Shown here one piece after another: positions 8,671 to 16,558 of a stretch of DNA of 64,000 nucleotides. The stretch comes from an uncultured cyanobacterium. GTDB taxonomy: Bacteria; Cyanobacteriota; Cyanobacteriia; Cyanobacteriales; Nostocaceae. The notes beneath the pieces are model-generated. The model was given only the letters and a program-made list of their open reading frames with translations, was not told where the DNA came from and did no database searches. The position numbers and the translations under genes are program-made. Within the stretch, counting starts at the first letter, position 1. Each line of letters opens with the position of its first letter. The stretch is taken from contig CAINGU010000015.1 in assembly GCA_903848645.1 (NCBI GenBank), forward strand, positions 29,269-93,268. The letters run 5' to 3'.

Positions 8671-9048
8671 TTACTGCTCAGTTGGTATTTGAACGTTATA
8701 AGGAGGCTCTGTAGCTCTCAAAATAACGGCTTCTAATTCTAATAATAGCCCAGGATTTTCCCAGTAGGAAATTGGTTGTACTGCAATACGCACATCTTCA
8801 TTACTATATTTATCAAGCCATGCCCATAAAAAAGCTTTGTGACCACCACTGAAGCGACTACGCAAATTTTTAGTTTTACCAATGTAAAGTAATCCATCAG
8901 TTCTGTGTCTAATTGCGTAAATTCCAGGACGAGCAGGGATATTATCAAACTTGCGGTTCAAGGGTTGACATTGCTCAAAGGGAGTGAAAGCGATTGCATC
9001 TAATATTACTTTAGCCTGGTTTTTTAGATCAGATTCTCTTGCGGACAT
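8671..9048 (-). CDS. GIY-YIG nuclease family protein
   Basis: About 125 residues from the ATG at 9048 (an in-frame ATG at 9087 adds 13 hydrophobic residues and is less likely). The core has ARPGIYAIRHRTDGLLYIG, the GIY and YIG elements, then KTKNLRSRF with the conserved Arg. LELEAVILRATEPPYN follows, with the catalytic-type Glu and final Asn. This is a complete minimal GIY-YIG nuclease domain with a short N-terminal helical extension. Homing, repair or restriction roles are all possible; context gives no clue beyond coupling to the small 68-residue protein. Confidence 0.8.
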   Translation of the reverse strand: MSARESDLKNQAKVILDAIAFTPFEQCQPLNRKFDNIPARPGIYAIRHRTDGLLYIGKTKNLRSRFSGGHKAFLWAWLDKYSNEDVRIAVQPISYWENPGLLLELEAVILRATEPPYNVQIPTEQ

Positions 9049-9179
9049 GAAAACAATAAGCCTGATTGTATAAAGATTATCCCACAAATTTTGTCTGAGA
9101 TAAAAACTAATTAATATTATAGTAAAGATGCTTTTTGCAGCTTATCCCAAATTAATTAAATTTGTTTTCTTAAACACTC

Positions 9180-11822
9180 ATGTCTTCAACTCCCCAATTT
9201 CTTAGCGGTAACGATATTCGTCAATTATTCCTTGATTTCTACACTCAACGGGGACACCAACCGCTTCCGAGTGCTTCTCTTGTTCCCGAAGATCCAACTG
9301 TGCTGCTGACAATAGCGGGAATGTTACCATTTAAACCGATTTTCCTGGGACAGCGGACACCGGAGTTTAAACGCGCTACGACTTCGCAAAAATGTATTCG
9401 TACCAATGATATCGAAAATGTGGGACGCACTCAACGCCATCATACATTTTTTGAAATGTTGGGGAATTTTAGCTTTGGTGATTATTTTAAACCACAGGCG
9501 ATCGCATGGGGTTGGGAATTATCTACTCAAGTCTTTGGTTTCTCACCCCAGAATCTCGTTGTCAGCGTGTTTGAAGATGACGATGAAGCTTTTACCATTT
9601 GGCGCGATACCATTGGTGTAACGGAAAAACGTATCAAGCGCATGGGTGCGGATGATAACTTCTGGGTATCGGGTATCACTGGACCTTGTGGACCATGTTC
9701 GGAAATTTATTATGATTTCCACCCAGAACGCGGTGAAGATAATATTGATTTAGAAGATGATTCTCGTTTTATCGAGTTTTATAACTTGGTATTTATGCAA
9801 TATAATCGGGATGCTGCTGGTAATTTAACCCCGTTACAAAACAAGAATATTGACACAGGAATGGGTTTGGAAAGAATGGCACAAATCCTGCAAAAGAAGC
9901 CGAATAATTATGAAACAGATTTGATTTTTCCAATTATTGAAACAGCAGCAAAAATTGCCAAAATTGATTATTACGAAAGTGATGAAAATACGAAAGTTTC
10001 TTTAAAGGTAATTGGTGATCATGTGCGTTCTGTTGTTCACATGATTGCTGATGAAATCCGCGCTTCTAATGTGGGAAGAGGTTATGTTTTACGGCGTTTA
10101 ATTCGTCGTGTTGTCAGACATGGAAGATTAATTGGTATTGCTGGAGAATTTATTAACCAAGTTGCAGAAACTGCAATTTCTCTTTCTGAGTCAGTTTACC
10201 CGAATGTGCGACAAAGAGAAGTTGCTATTAAAGCTGAATTGCAAAGAGAAGAAGTTAATTTCTTGAAAACTCTGGATAGAGGAGAAAAACTGTTAGCTGA
10301 AATTATCCAAGAGGTAAAACAAAAAGGTTTAACTTCTATTAGTGGAGAAAGTGCTTTTACTCTCTATGATACCTACGGTTTCCCATTAGAATTAACCCAA
10401 GAAGTTGCAGAGGAAAATAACATTACTGTTGATGTTGATGGTTTCAATGCAGAAATGCAAAAACAAGTAGAACGCGCAAAAGCAGCACATGAAACCATTG
10501 ATTTAACTGTTCAAGGTTCTTTAGATAAACTTGCAGAACATATTCACTCTACACAATTCATTGGTTATACCCAATTAACAACAACTGCAAAAATCGAAGT
10601 TTTATTAGTTGCTGGTGTTTCCGAGGAAGCAGCAGAAGCAGGAACAGAAGTGCAAATTGTTTTAGATAAAACGCCTTTTTATGCGGAATCAGGGGGACAA
10701 ATTGGTGATAAAGGATATATTTCTGGTGATGGTGTTTTAGTCAGAATTGAAGATGTGAAAAAAGAATCTGATTTCTTTATTCATTTCGGGCGCATTGAAA
10801 GGGGAACAATTAGAGTTGGTGATGAAATTACCGCACAAATAGATCGGGGTTGTCGTCGTCGCGCTCAAGCTAATCATACAGCCACTCATTTATTACAAGC
10901 TGCTTTAAAGAAAGTTGTTGATGAGGGAATTTCTCAAGCTGGTTCTTTGGTTTCTTTTGATAGATTGCGGTTTGATTTTAACTGTCCCCGTGCTTTAACT
11001 GCTGAGGAAGTTATTCAAATTGAAGAATTAGTAAATAGTTGGATTTCCGAAGCTCATGCTGCTACAATAGAAGAGATGCCTATAGCAGAAGCAAAAGCTA
11101 AAGGTGCAGTCGCAATGTTTGGGGAAAAGTACGGTGATCAAGTGCGCGTGATTGATTTCCCTGGTGTTTCCATGGAATTATGTGGGGGAACTCACGTTAA
11201 TAATACTGCGGAAATTGGCGTTTTCAAAATCATTGCTGAAGCGGGAGTTGCTTCGGGAGTGAGAAGAATAGAAGCGGTTTCTGGGGCGGCGGTATTGGAT
11301 TATTTGAATGTGCGTGATACAGTAGTTAAGGATTTGTGCGATCGCTTTAAAGTCAAACCCGAAGAAATCCCCGACAGAATCACAACTTTACAAACTGAAC
11401 TCCGCAACAACGAAAAAGAAATTCAAAGTCTGAAATCACAGATAGCAATAGTTAAATCTGACAGCTTATTACAAACTGCGGAAATAATCGGAGAACACAA
11501 AATCATTATCGGCCAAATGGAAGATATTGACGCAGAATCATTAAAAGCTGCTGCGGAAAGATTGCTGCAAAAAATCGGTAACGGTGCTGTAGTTTTAGGT
11601 TCTATTCCCGAAGCAGGAAAAGTGAGTATCGTTGCTGCTTTTAGTTCTGAAGTGAATAAGAAAGGTGTCCAAGCAGGAAAATTTGTGGGAACTATAGCTA
11701 AAATTTGTGGAGGAGGGGGTGGTGGAAAACCCAACCTCGCGCAAGCTGGGGGACGTGATGCAAGTAAATTACCAGAAGCATTAGAAACTGCGAAAAGTGA
11801 TTTGTTAGCAGCGTTGAAATAG
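9180..11822 (+). CDS. alaS: Alanyl-tRNA synthetase
   Basis: 880 residues, the full family length. This class II synthetase charges tRNA-Ala. Early motifs include FLDFYTQRGHQPLPSASLVP and RTQRHHTFFEMLGNFSFGDYF. The editing domain has the HTATHLLQ zinc/editing motif and CGGTHVNNTAEIG further on, together the HxxxH...CxxxH set that clears mischarged Ser or Gly. The C-Ala domain ends with GGGGGGKPNLAQAGG. The ATG at 9180 has the usual N-terminus. A hairpin at 11827-11862 follows the gene. Confidence 0.98.
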   Translation: MSSTPQFLSGNDIRQLFLDFYTQRGHQPLPSASLVPEDPTVLLTIAGMLPFKPIFLGQRTPEFKRATTSQKCIRTNDIENVGRTQRHHTFFEMLGNFSFGDYFKPQAIAWGWELSTQVFGFSPQNLVVSVFEDDDEAFTIWRDTIGVTEKRIKRMGADDNFWVSGITGPCGPCSEIYYDFHPERGEDNIDLEDDSRFIEFYNLVFMQYNRDAAGNLTPLQNKNIDTGMGLERMAQILQKKPNNYETDLIFPIIETAAKIAKIDYYESDENTKVSLKVIGDHVRSVVHMIADEIRASNVGRGYVLRRLIRRVVRHGRLIGIAGEFINQVAETAISLSESVYPNVRQREVAIKAELQREEVNFLKTLDRGEKLLAEIIQEVKQKGLTSISGESAFTLYDTYGFPLELTQEVAEENNITVDVDGFNAEMQKQVERAKAAHETIDLTVQGSLDKLAEHIHSTQFIGYTQLTTTAKIEVLLVAGVSEEAAEAGTEVQIVLDKTPFYAESGGQIGDKGYISGDGVLVRIEDVKKESDFFIHFGRIERGTIRVGDEITAQIDRGCRRRAQANHTATHLLQAALKKVVDEGISQAGSLVSFDRLRFDFNCPRALTAEEVIQIEELVNSWISEAHAATIEEMPIAEAKAKGAVAMFGEKYGDQVRVIDFPGVSMELCGGTHVNNTAEIGVFKIIAEAGVASGVRRIEAVSGAAVLDYLNVRDTVVKDLCDRFKVKPEEIPDRITTLQTELRNNEKEIQSLKSQIAIVKSDSLLQTAEIIGEHKIIIGQMEDIDAESLKAAAERLLQKIGNGAVVLGSIPEAGKVSIVAAFSSEVNKKGVQAGKFVGTIAKICGGGGGGKPNLAQAGGRDASKLPEALETAKSDLLAALK

Positions 11823-11826
11823 GATT

Positions 11827-11862
11827 TAGATCCCCGATTTTTTAATAGAAGTCGGGGATCTA
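11827..11862 (+). terminator. Hairpin downstream of alaS
   Basis: TAGATCCCCGA and TCGGGGATCTA form an 11-bp perfect stem around a 14-base T/A-rich loop, 5 bp after the alaS stop. No long U-run follows, so it may be a terminator or a dispersed GATCCCCGA palindrome. Confidence 0.6.
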
Positions 11863-11917
11863 AGTGTTATAATAATCCTACTCTCATTATTTCTCTTTTG
11901 TCTTCATCTTAAAAATT

Positions 11918-13078
11918 ATGTTGAAAAGTGTGAAAATAGAGAATTTTCGAGGTTTCAAATCTTTTGAACTTCAACAACTAGGTAAAATTAACTTACTAGT
12001 TGGTGAAAATAATAGCGGTAAAACATCAATACTAGAAGCTATTCAGCTTTTATGTTCACGAACTAATCTTAATTCACTTGGTGAAATGATGATTAACAGA
12101 GGTGAGTATTTTTGGAGTGATGATCCAAGAGAAGAACGCGAACTTGATATTTGTCATTTATTTTATGATCATCAATTTGATATAGATGGTCAGTTTTCTA
12201 TTTCAGGAATTAACGACAATGTTAAAGAAGAGTTTTATGTCAATATAGGAAGCCGAAAGTTACATATTGATGCTAATTTAGAAGAGTTGAATGAGTTAAA
12301 TGAAGAAGTAAAAAGAGAACTTATTGACGAGTTATCAAGTAATCTCAAAAGCCTAAACTTCAGAGTAGTTTGGAATAGAGAAGATGAAGCTAAAGAAATT
12401 CTAAATTTGCCTTTATTAGATAATAATTGCTTATCTTTAAGATATATTAAACGTTCTAGCCGGGACAAAAAAAATCAATTGTCTAGGACTGTATTTGTCA
12501 ATTCTGCTTCTTTAAATACCACAAATATGAAAGAATTATTTGAGGCAGTTGTATTAACTCCCGAAGAAGAACTAGCAACAGAAGCTCTGAAAATTATTGA
12601 TCCAAAAATTGAACGTATTGCTACAGCAAATGTTCAAAAATCTACTCAGATGGCAAGATTACGTTCTGCTGCTGATTCACATACTGGTTTTTTTGTGCGT
12701 CTTAGTGATAAAAAACAGCGTGTACCTATTGGAAGTATGGGAGATGGCATTTGGCGAATATTAGGACTTGCACTAGCTATAGTATCAGCTAAAGATGGAT
12801 ATTTATTTGTAGATGAAATAGATACTGGACTTCATTTTACTACAATGTCCGGTATGTGGAAAATGATTTGGGATACAGCCAAAAGATTAAATGTACAAGT
12901 TTTTGCAACTACACATAATAATGATTGTTGGAAAAGTTTGGCTGATATTGCAGAACAAGAAGATGTAACAGATGATGGTATTAGAATTCATAGAATTGAG
13001 AGAGGTAAAGAAAAAAGTATAGTGTTTAATGAAGCACAAATTGTTATTGCTGCTCAAAGAGAACTGGAGATACGATAG
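11918..13078 (+). CDS. OLD-type AAA/ABC ATPase, partner of the TOPRIM protein
   Basis: 386 residues with an SMC/OLD-type ATPase fold. Start: MLKSVKIENFRGFKSFEL. Walker A is GENNSGKTS (29-37), an SMGDG signature-like loop lies near 274, Walker B YLFVDEID at 295-302, and a His-switch TTHNND around 332-337. The long middle insert is helical. Unlike true OLD nucleases it has no TOPRIM domain at its C-terminus; that activity is supplied by the next gene, two bases downstream. The split ATPase + TOPRIM arrangement resembles two-gene antiphage systems such as PARIS. Defence function here is inference. Confidence 0.8.
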   Translation: MLKSVKIENFRGFKSFELQQLGKINLLVGENNSGKTSILEAIQLLCSRTNLNSLGEMMINRGEYFWSDDPREERELDICHLFYDHQFDIDGQFSISGINDNVKEEFYVNIGSRKLHIDANLEELNELNEEVKRELIDELSSNLKSLNFRVVWNREDEAKEILNLPLLDNNCLSLRYIKRSSRDKKNQLSRTVFVNSASLNTTNMKELFEAVVLTPEEELATEALKIIDPKIERIATANVQKSTQMARLRSAADSHTGFFVRLSDKKQRVPIGSMGDGIWRILGLALAIVSAKDGYLFVDEIDTGLHFTTMSGMWKMIWDTAKRLNVQVFATTHNNDCWKSLADIAEQEDVTDDGIRIHRIERGKEKSIVFNEAQIVIAAQRELEIR

Positions 13079-13080
13079 CA

Positions 13081-13719
13081 ATGGTAAAAAGATTATTAGT
13101 CGAAGGTAAAGATGATTTACGAGTTATCCCAGAACTAATTGAAAAAACAGGGATTAATTGGATTGAAAATAAAAAACCGATTGTACCAATTGGAGAAATT
13201 GGAGGTAAAGACAATCTCACATCTGACCTTATCTCTACAGAGTTACAGGCCAGAGGATTAACACATTTAGGTTTAATTATTGATGCTGACGAAAATGTTT
13301 CTGACAGTTGGAATATGATTAAGAATGCTTGTTTGCAAATTGAAAGTATTCCTACTCTTCCTGAACAAATTCCAGAAACAGGATTAATTATTAAGACACT
13401 AGATGATAAGAAATTTGGTGTTTGGATTATGCCAGATAATCAACTGAAAGGTATGTTAGAAACATTTTTAGCTTACATGATTCCAGATGAAAGCGAACCT
13501 CTTTGGCAATATACACAGGAAGTAGTAACAGAAGCAAAAGCTAGAGGTGCAAAATTTATAAATTCACATATTGATAAAGCTCGTATTTATTCTTGGTTAG
13601 CTTGGCAAAATCCTCCAGGAAGACAATTACATAATGCTATTCAGGAGAAAATTCTAGATCCACAACATCCCAAAGCACAAGTATTTGTTAAATGGTTTAA
13701 GGATTTGTATGATTTATAA
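13081..13719 (+). CDS. DUF3226 (TOPRIM-like) protein, likely nuclease partner
   Basis: 212 residues. The N-terminus MVKRLLVEGKDDLRVIP carries the TOPRIM glutamate (E8) and LGLIIDADEN carries the DxD pair (D68, D70), the metal-binding set of TOPRIM nucleases and primases. A C-terminal helical part follows (SWLAWQNPPGRQLHNAI), as in the DUF3226 family. The start codon lies two bases after the ATPase stop, so translation is probably coupled. DUF3226 and DUF4435 proteins are recurrent partners of OLD-like ATPases. Catalytic activity is predicted, not shown. Confidence 0.8.
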   Translation: MVKRLLVEGKDDLRVIPELIEKTGINWIENKKPIVPIGEIGGKDNLTSDLISTELQARGLTHLGLIIDADENVSDSWNMIKNACLQIESIPTLPEQIPETGLIIKTLDDKKFGVWIMPDNQLKGMLETFLAYMIPDESEPLWQYTQEVVTEAKARGAKFINSHIDKARIYSWLAWQNPPGRQLHNAIQEKILDPQHPKAQVFVKWFKDLYDL

Positions 13720-13721
13720 TC

Positions 13722-13778
13722 TCAAAATTTAAGGATAACAATAACAACATCACCTTTTATAAGTTCTTTAATTGTCAT
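13722..13778 (-). pseudogene. Short remnant resembling the start of a MazF/PemK-type toxin
   Basis: Downstream of the HicB gene on the same strand, an 18-codon frame reads MTIKELIKGDVVIVILKF then stop. The GDVVIV segment recalls the first strand of MazF/PemK mRNA interferases (KRGDIVLV), but the rest of a toxin is absent. A preceding in-frame piece (TITAEADIISVDN, then a stop) may be another remnant. Very short, so the assignment is tentative. Confidence 0.25.
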
Positions 13779-13839
13779 TTGAATTTTACCCTTTCCTAAT
13801 TGTCAACAGATATGATATCAGCTTCAGCAGTAATTGTAT

Positions 13840-14067
13840 TTATAACGTTACTGCGACTTGACCAACTTCTGTAGAAGGTTTGGGTATAGGTTTTCCATCT
13901 TCTTTCAATACTTCCAAATACAATTCTATAGCTTCTTTAATATTTTCCTGTACTTCTGCTAAAGTATCCCCAATGCTGACACAACCAGGTAAGTCGGGAA
14001 CATAAGCACCCCAGTTTGTCTCACCACGTTCGTAAATAACTGCATACTCAATTATTTTTTCCTTCAT
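13840..14067 (-). CDS. HicB-type antitoxin domain protein without a visible HicA
   Basis: 75 residues. The HicB core is clear: YAVIYERGETNWGAYVPDLPGCVSIGDT, then a helix EVQENIKEAIELYLEVLKEDG, and PIPKPS as in the partial RNase H fold of the HicB N-terminal domain. No C-terminal DNA-binding domain is present. A HicA toxin (a 60-80 residue dsRBD-like protein, usually adjacent) is absent on both sides. It may be an orphan antitoxin or may serve a toxin elsewhere. Confidence 0.85.
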   Translation of the reverse strand: MKEKIIEYAVIYERGETNWGAYVPDLPGCVSIGDTLAEVQENIKEAIELYLEVLKEDGKPIPKPSTEVGQVAVTL

Positions 14068-14172
14068 GATTTATAAGATGTGTATGTAAAGAAACTGCTA
14101 GATTATAATTATAACTGAGTTGAGAAATTTGTAGAAGCGATCGCCAACCCATAAAACCTATAAATTAAAATT

Positions 14173-14757
14173 ATGACTATTGCACAAGAAACACGCTACT
14201 ATTCACCTGAAGAATACCTAGAATTAGAAGTAAACTCAGAAATACGTCACGAATATATCAACGGATTAATTATACCCATGACAGGTGGAACACCCAATCA
14301 CAACCAACTTGCACTTAATTTCAGTGGTACACTCAATTATCTTCTTAAACGTCAACCTTATCAAGTCTTTGTGACAGATCAACGTCTTTGGATTCCCACC
14401 AGAAAAATTCATACCTACCCTGATATTATGGTTGTGAAAAATCCCTTAGAATATGCAGAAGGAAGAAAAGACACCTTAGTAAATCCTGTGATGATTGCAG
14501 AAGTTTTATCAAAATCTACCAAAAGCTATGATAGAGATGAAAAGTTTGCAGCTTATCGGACAATTCCCACCTTACAAGAATATATTTTAATTGACCAATA
14601 TACAATGCACATTGAACAATATTTTAAAACTGATAATAATAAATGGATATTTTCTGAATTTACAAATGGAGATATCAATTTAAATATAGCTTCTATTTCC
14701 TGCCAAATTATATTATCAGATATTTATGATAAAGTAGATTTCAACACCGAAGAATAA
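14173..14757 (+). CDS. Uma2 family (DUF820) putative endonuclease, second copy
   Basis: 194 residues, same family as the gene at 7115. It opens with YYSPEEYLELEVNSEIRHEY; the core has TYPDIMVVKNPLEYA, MIAEVLSKSTKSYDRDEKF and the typical LQEYILIDQY strand. The length and active-site acidic residues (the D of YPD, the E of AEVLS) are intact. It is divergent from the HicB gene and followed by a TTTGCGCCTTTGCGCC simple repeat near 14774. Uma2 proteins are very abundant in filamentous cyanobacteria, with unknown function. Confidence 0.85.
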   Translation: MTIAQETRYYSPEEYLELEVNSEIRHEYINGLIIPMTGGTPNHNQLALNFSGTLNYLLKRQPYQVFVTDQRLWIPTRKIHTYPDIMVVKNPLEYAEGRKDTLVNPVMIAEVLSKSTKSYDRDEKFAAYRTIPTLQEYILIDQYTMHIEQYFKTDNNKWIFSEFTNGDINLNIASISCQIILSDIYDKVDFNTEE

Positions 14758-14836
14758 AAACTCAATCTTCCTCTTTGCGCCTTTGCGCCTTTGCGTGAGA
14801 TAATCATAATTCTAAATACCAAAGGAGTCAATAAAA

Positions 14837-15097
14837 ATGAGTCGCATCAATCCTTACACATTACAAATGCAAATTACCCAAATGTTTGCTCAAGGACAAT
14901 CATTTTTTGCCTTGACAAAAGTTCAAGATTGGTTAAAAGAACATAATCAAAACCCCTTAGATTTCGAGATTATCTTCCACAAAAAACCCGCACCTCCCGG
15001 TTCAAAAGAAGTGATGGTAATAGAAATAGAATTAAAGCGCAAAGATGGACAACCTGTAGATCCTTGGTTACAAGCACAGGCAAATTTACAAAAATAA
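14837..15097 (+). CDS. Hypothetical protein (86 aa) at the head of the signalling block
   Basis: Unrecognised. A helix (YTLQMQITQMFAQGQSFFALTKVQDWLKEH) is followed by two strands (FEIIFHKKPAP, VMVIEIELKRKDGQPVDPW). An AGGAG element lies about 10 bases before the ATG (AAAGGAGTCAATAAAAATG). It is followed by a terminator-like hairpin and then by the helical 398-residue gene on the same strand. Membership in the kinase block is suggested only by orientation and spacing. Confidence 0.6.
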   Translation: MSRINPYTLQMQITQMFAQGQSFFALTKVQDWLKEHNQNPLDFEIIFHKKPAPPGSKEVMVIEIELKRKDGQPVDPWLQAQANLQK

Positions 15098-15103
15098 TTA
15101 ACT

Positions 15104-15136
15104 ATATCCCTAACTTATTTAACAAGTAAGGGATAT
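15104..15136 (+). terminator. Terminator-like hairpin after the 86-aa gene
   Basis: ATATCCCTAACTT and AAGTAAGGGATAT pair with one mismatch around a 7-base loop, followed by an AT-rich TTAATAAATA stretch. This suggests that the small gene is transcribed separately from, or with partial read-through into, the next gene. Confidence 0.5.
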
Positions 15137-15171
15137 TTAATAAATAGCTAAAACCAGGATATTTTATCAAA

Positions 15172-16368
15172 ATGAATAATGAAATTGATCAACTTTTAGC
15201 GACTTGGCAAAATCAACTTTCTGCGGCTACTCAAAATTTGTTAGAACTGCAAGAATTACCAAGTTATCAACGACTATCTTTAGTTAATTTAACAGGAATT
15301 ACTGCCACTAAAGTAACTCCAGCTTTAGCAGCAATGAATGATTTATTTCAATATTTCGATTTACTAATACAGACAGTAAATAAAGCTAATAATCTTAGAC
15401 AACAATTACCAAAATTCTTAGGATCAGAACAAAAAATCAATGAAATTAAACAATTACTAACTGGTGCTTCTATAGAGTTATCTGTAGTGAAAATACCATT
15501 AGCAAAAAGACAACTTTTAAGTGTTAATAATCAAGTAAATGCTATCTCCCCAACACAATTATTGCAAATGATGATTCATGCGTTCTCTGTAGCGAGAGAT
15601 GCGGTTTTAGAAGTTGATGCAGCTTGGGAAAAATTAGATCTTATCATTGCAGATATCCAAACACAAATTAACTCTTTGCAAAAAATAGCAATATCTTTAG
15701 GAGAAAACTCTTTAACGGAATTAATTCAAGTCCAAAATTATCTGCATTCATATCAACAACGTATAGAAGAAGATCCATTAGGAGTAAACACAGAAATAAA
15801 ACAACAAATTCAACCCTTATTAAAACAGGTCAAAGCTAGATTAGAACAAGTATTACAACAACAAACGCAACTGCGTGATAAATTAGCAACATCTCACAAA
15901 CTTCTTGAAGAATTACAGGAAAATCATTATAAATCAGTGACAACTTTTGCGGAAAGTCAAGAGAAAGTCATGGATCACTCCATAACTCAAACTCCATTAA
16001 CCGAGGAACAAATCACAGCCTTGAGTCAATGGTTAATCAAACTAGAAACTAAATTAGGGGAGGGTTTAGTTAATCCTGTGATTATTGGTTTAGATAATTG
16101 GTTACAGAAAGCTAGAGAAAGCAATCTATTAGCCCAAGAAGTACATTTAAATTATAGTAATTTATTGCAAACTCGCCAAGAATTACGCGGGAGATTAGAT
16201 GCACTACAAGCGAAAGCCTTAGCAAAGGGACTAATAGAAAATGCTACCCTTTCTGACTTAGCAGAAAAAGCTAGACAACTTTTATATAGTCGTCCCACCC
16301 CTATCAATCAAGCAACTAAATTAGTCAGTGAATATGAAAAAATATTAAATAATTGGGTAAAAAATTAA
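15172..16368 (+). CDS. Helical, coiled-coil-rich hypothetical protein (398 aa)
   Basis: No recognised domain. The protein is almost entirely helical and Gln/Leu-rich, with heptad-like segments (for example LLKQVKARLEQVLQQQTQL and LQTRQELRGRLDALQAKAL). No membrane segment, signal peptide or cysteine motif was seen. It lies directly upstream of the PknG-type kinase on the same strand, with a 184-bp gap containing TCTGCGTTTATCTGCGTT repeats (about 16430-16455). It may be a scaffold or substrate of the signalling block; this is inference from position only. Confidence 0.6.
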   Translation: MNNEIDQLLATWQNQLSAATQNLLELQELPSYQRLSLVNLTGITATKVTPALAAMNDLFQYFDLLIQTVNKANNLRQQLPKFLGSEQKINEIKQLLTGASIELSVVKIPLAKRQLLSVNNQVNAISPTQLLQMMIHAFSVARDAVLEVDAAWEKLDLIIADIQTQINSLQKIAISLGENSLTELIQVQNYLHSYQQRIEEDPLGVNTEIKQQIQPLLKQVKARLEQVLQQQTQLRDKLATSHKLLEELQENHYKSVTTFAESQEKVMDHSITQTPLTEEQITALSQWLIKLETKLGEGLVNPVIIGLDNWLQKARESNLLAQEVHLNYSNLLQTRQELRGRLDALQAKALAKGLIENATLSDLAEKARQLLYSRPTPINQATKLVSEYEKILNNWVKN

Positions 16369-16543
16369 AAATATGTAATACCAATTTTATGTGAACCTGC
16401 ACAGAATCATGAAATCTATTAATTCATCTGCGTTTATCTGCGTTTATCTGCGTTCAATTATTCTTGAAATCTTATTCTATGGATCTTCATAATAATTTGG
16501 TATAATTATTTAGATCAAACCTACTGGATGTATAATTTCTATT

Positions 16544-16553
16544 AAAGGAGGGG
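16544..16553 (+). promoter_or_regulatory. Strong ribosome binding site of the PknG-type kinase
   Basis: AAAGGAGGGG contains AGGAGG at 16546-16551, seven bases before the ATG at 16559. A GTG at 16553 would overlap this element, so the ATG at 16559 is the preferred start. Confidence 0.75.
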
Positions 16554-16558
16554 TGATA

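Noticed and set aside
9245..9430. Antisense reading frame inside alaS
   Set aside because: Overlaps a well supported essential gene and shows no similarity or ribosome binding site.
13840..14067. A HicAB toxin-antitoxin pair
   Set aside because: Only HicB is present; neither flank encodes a HicA-like protein.
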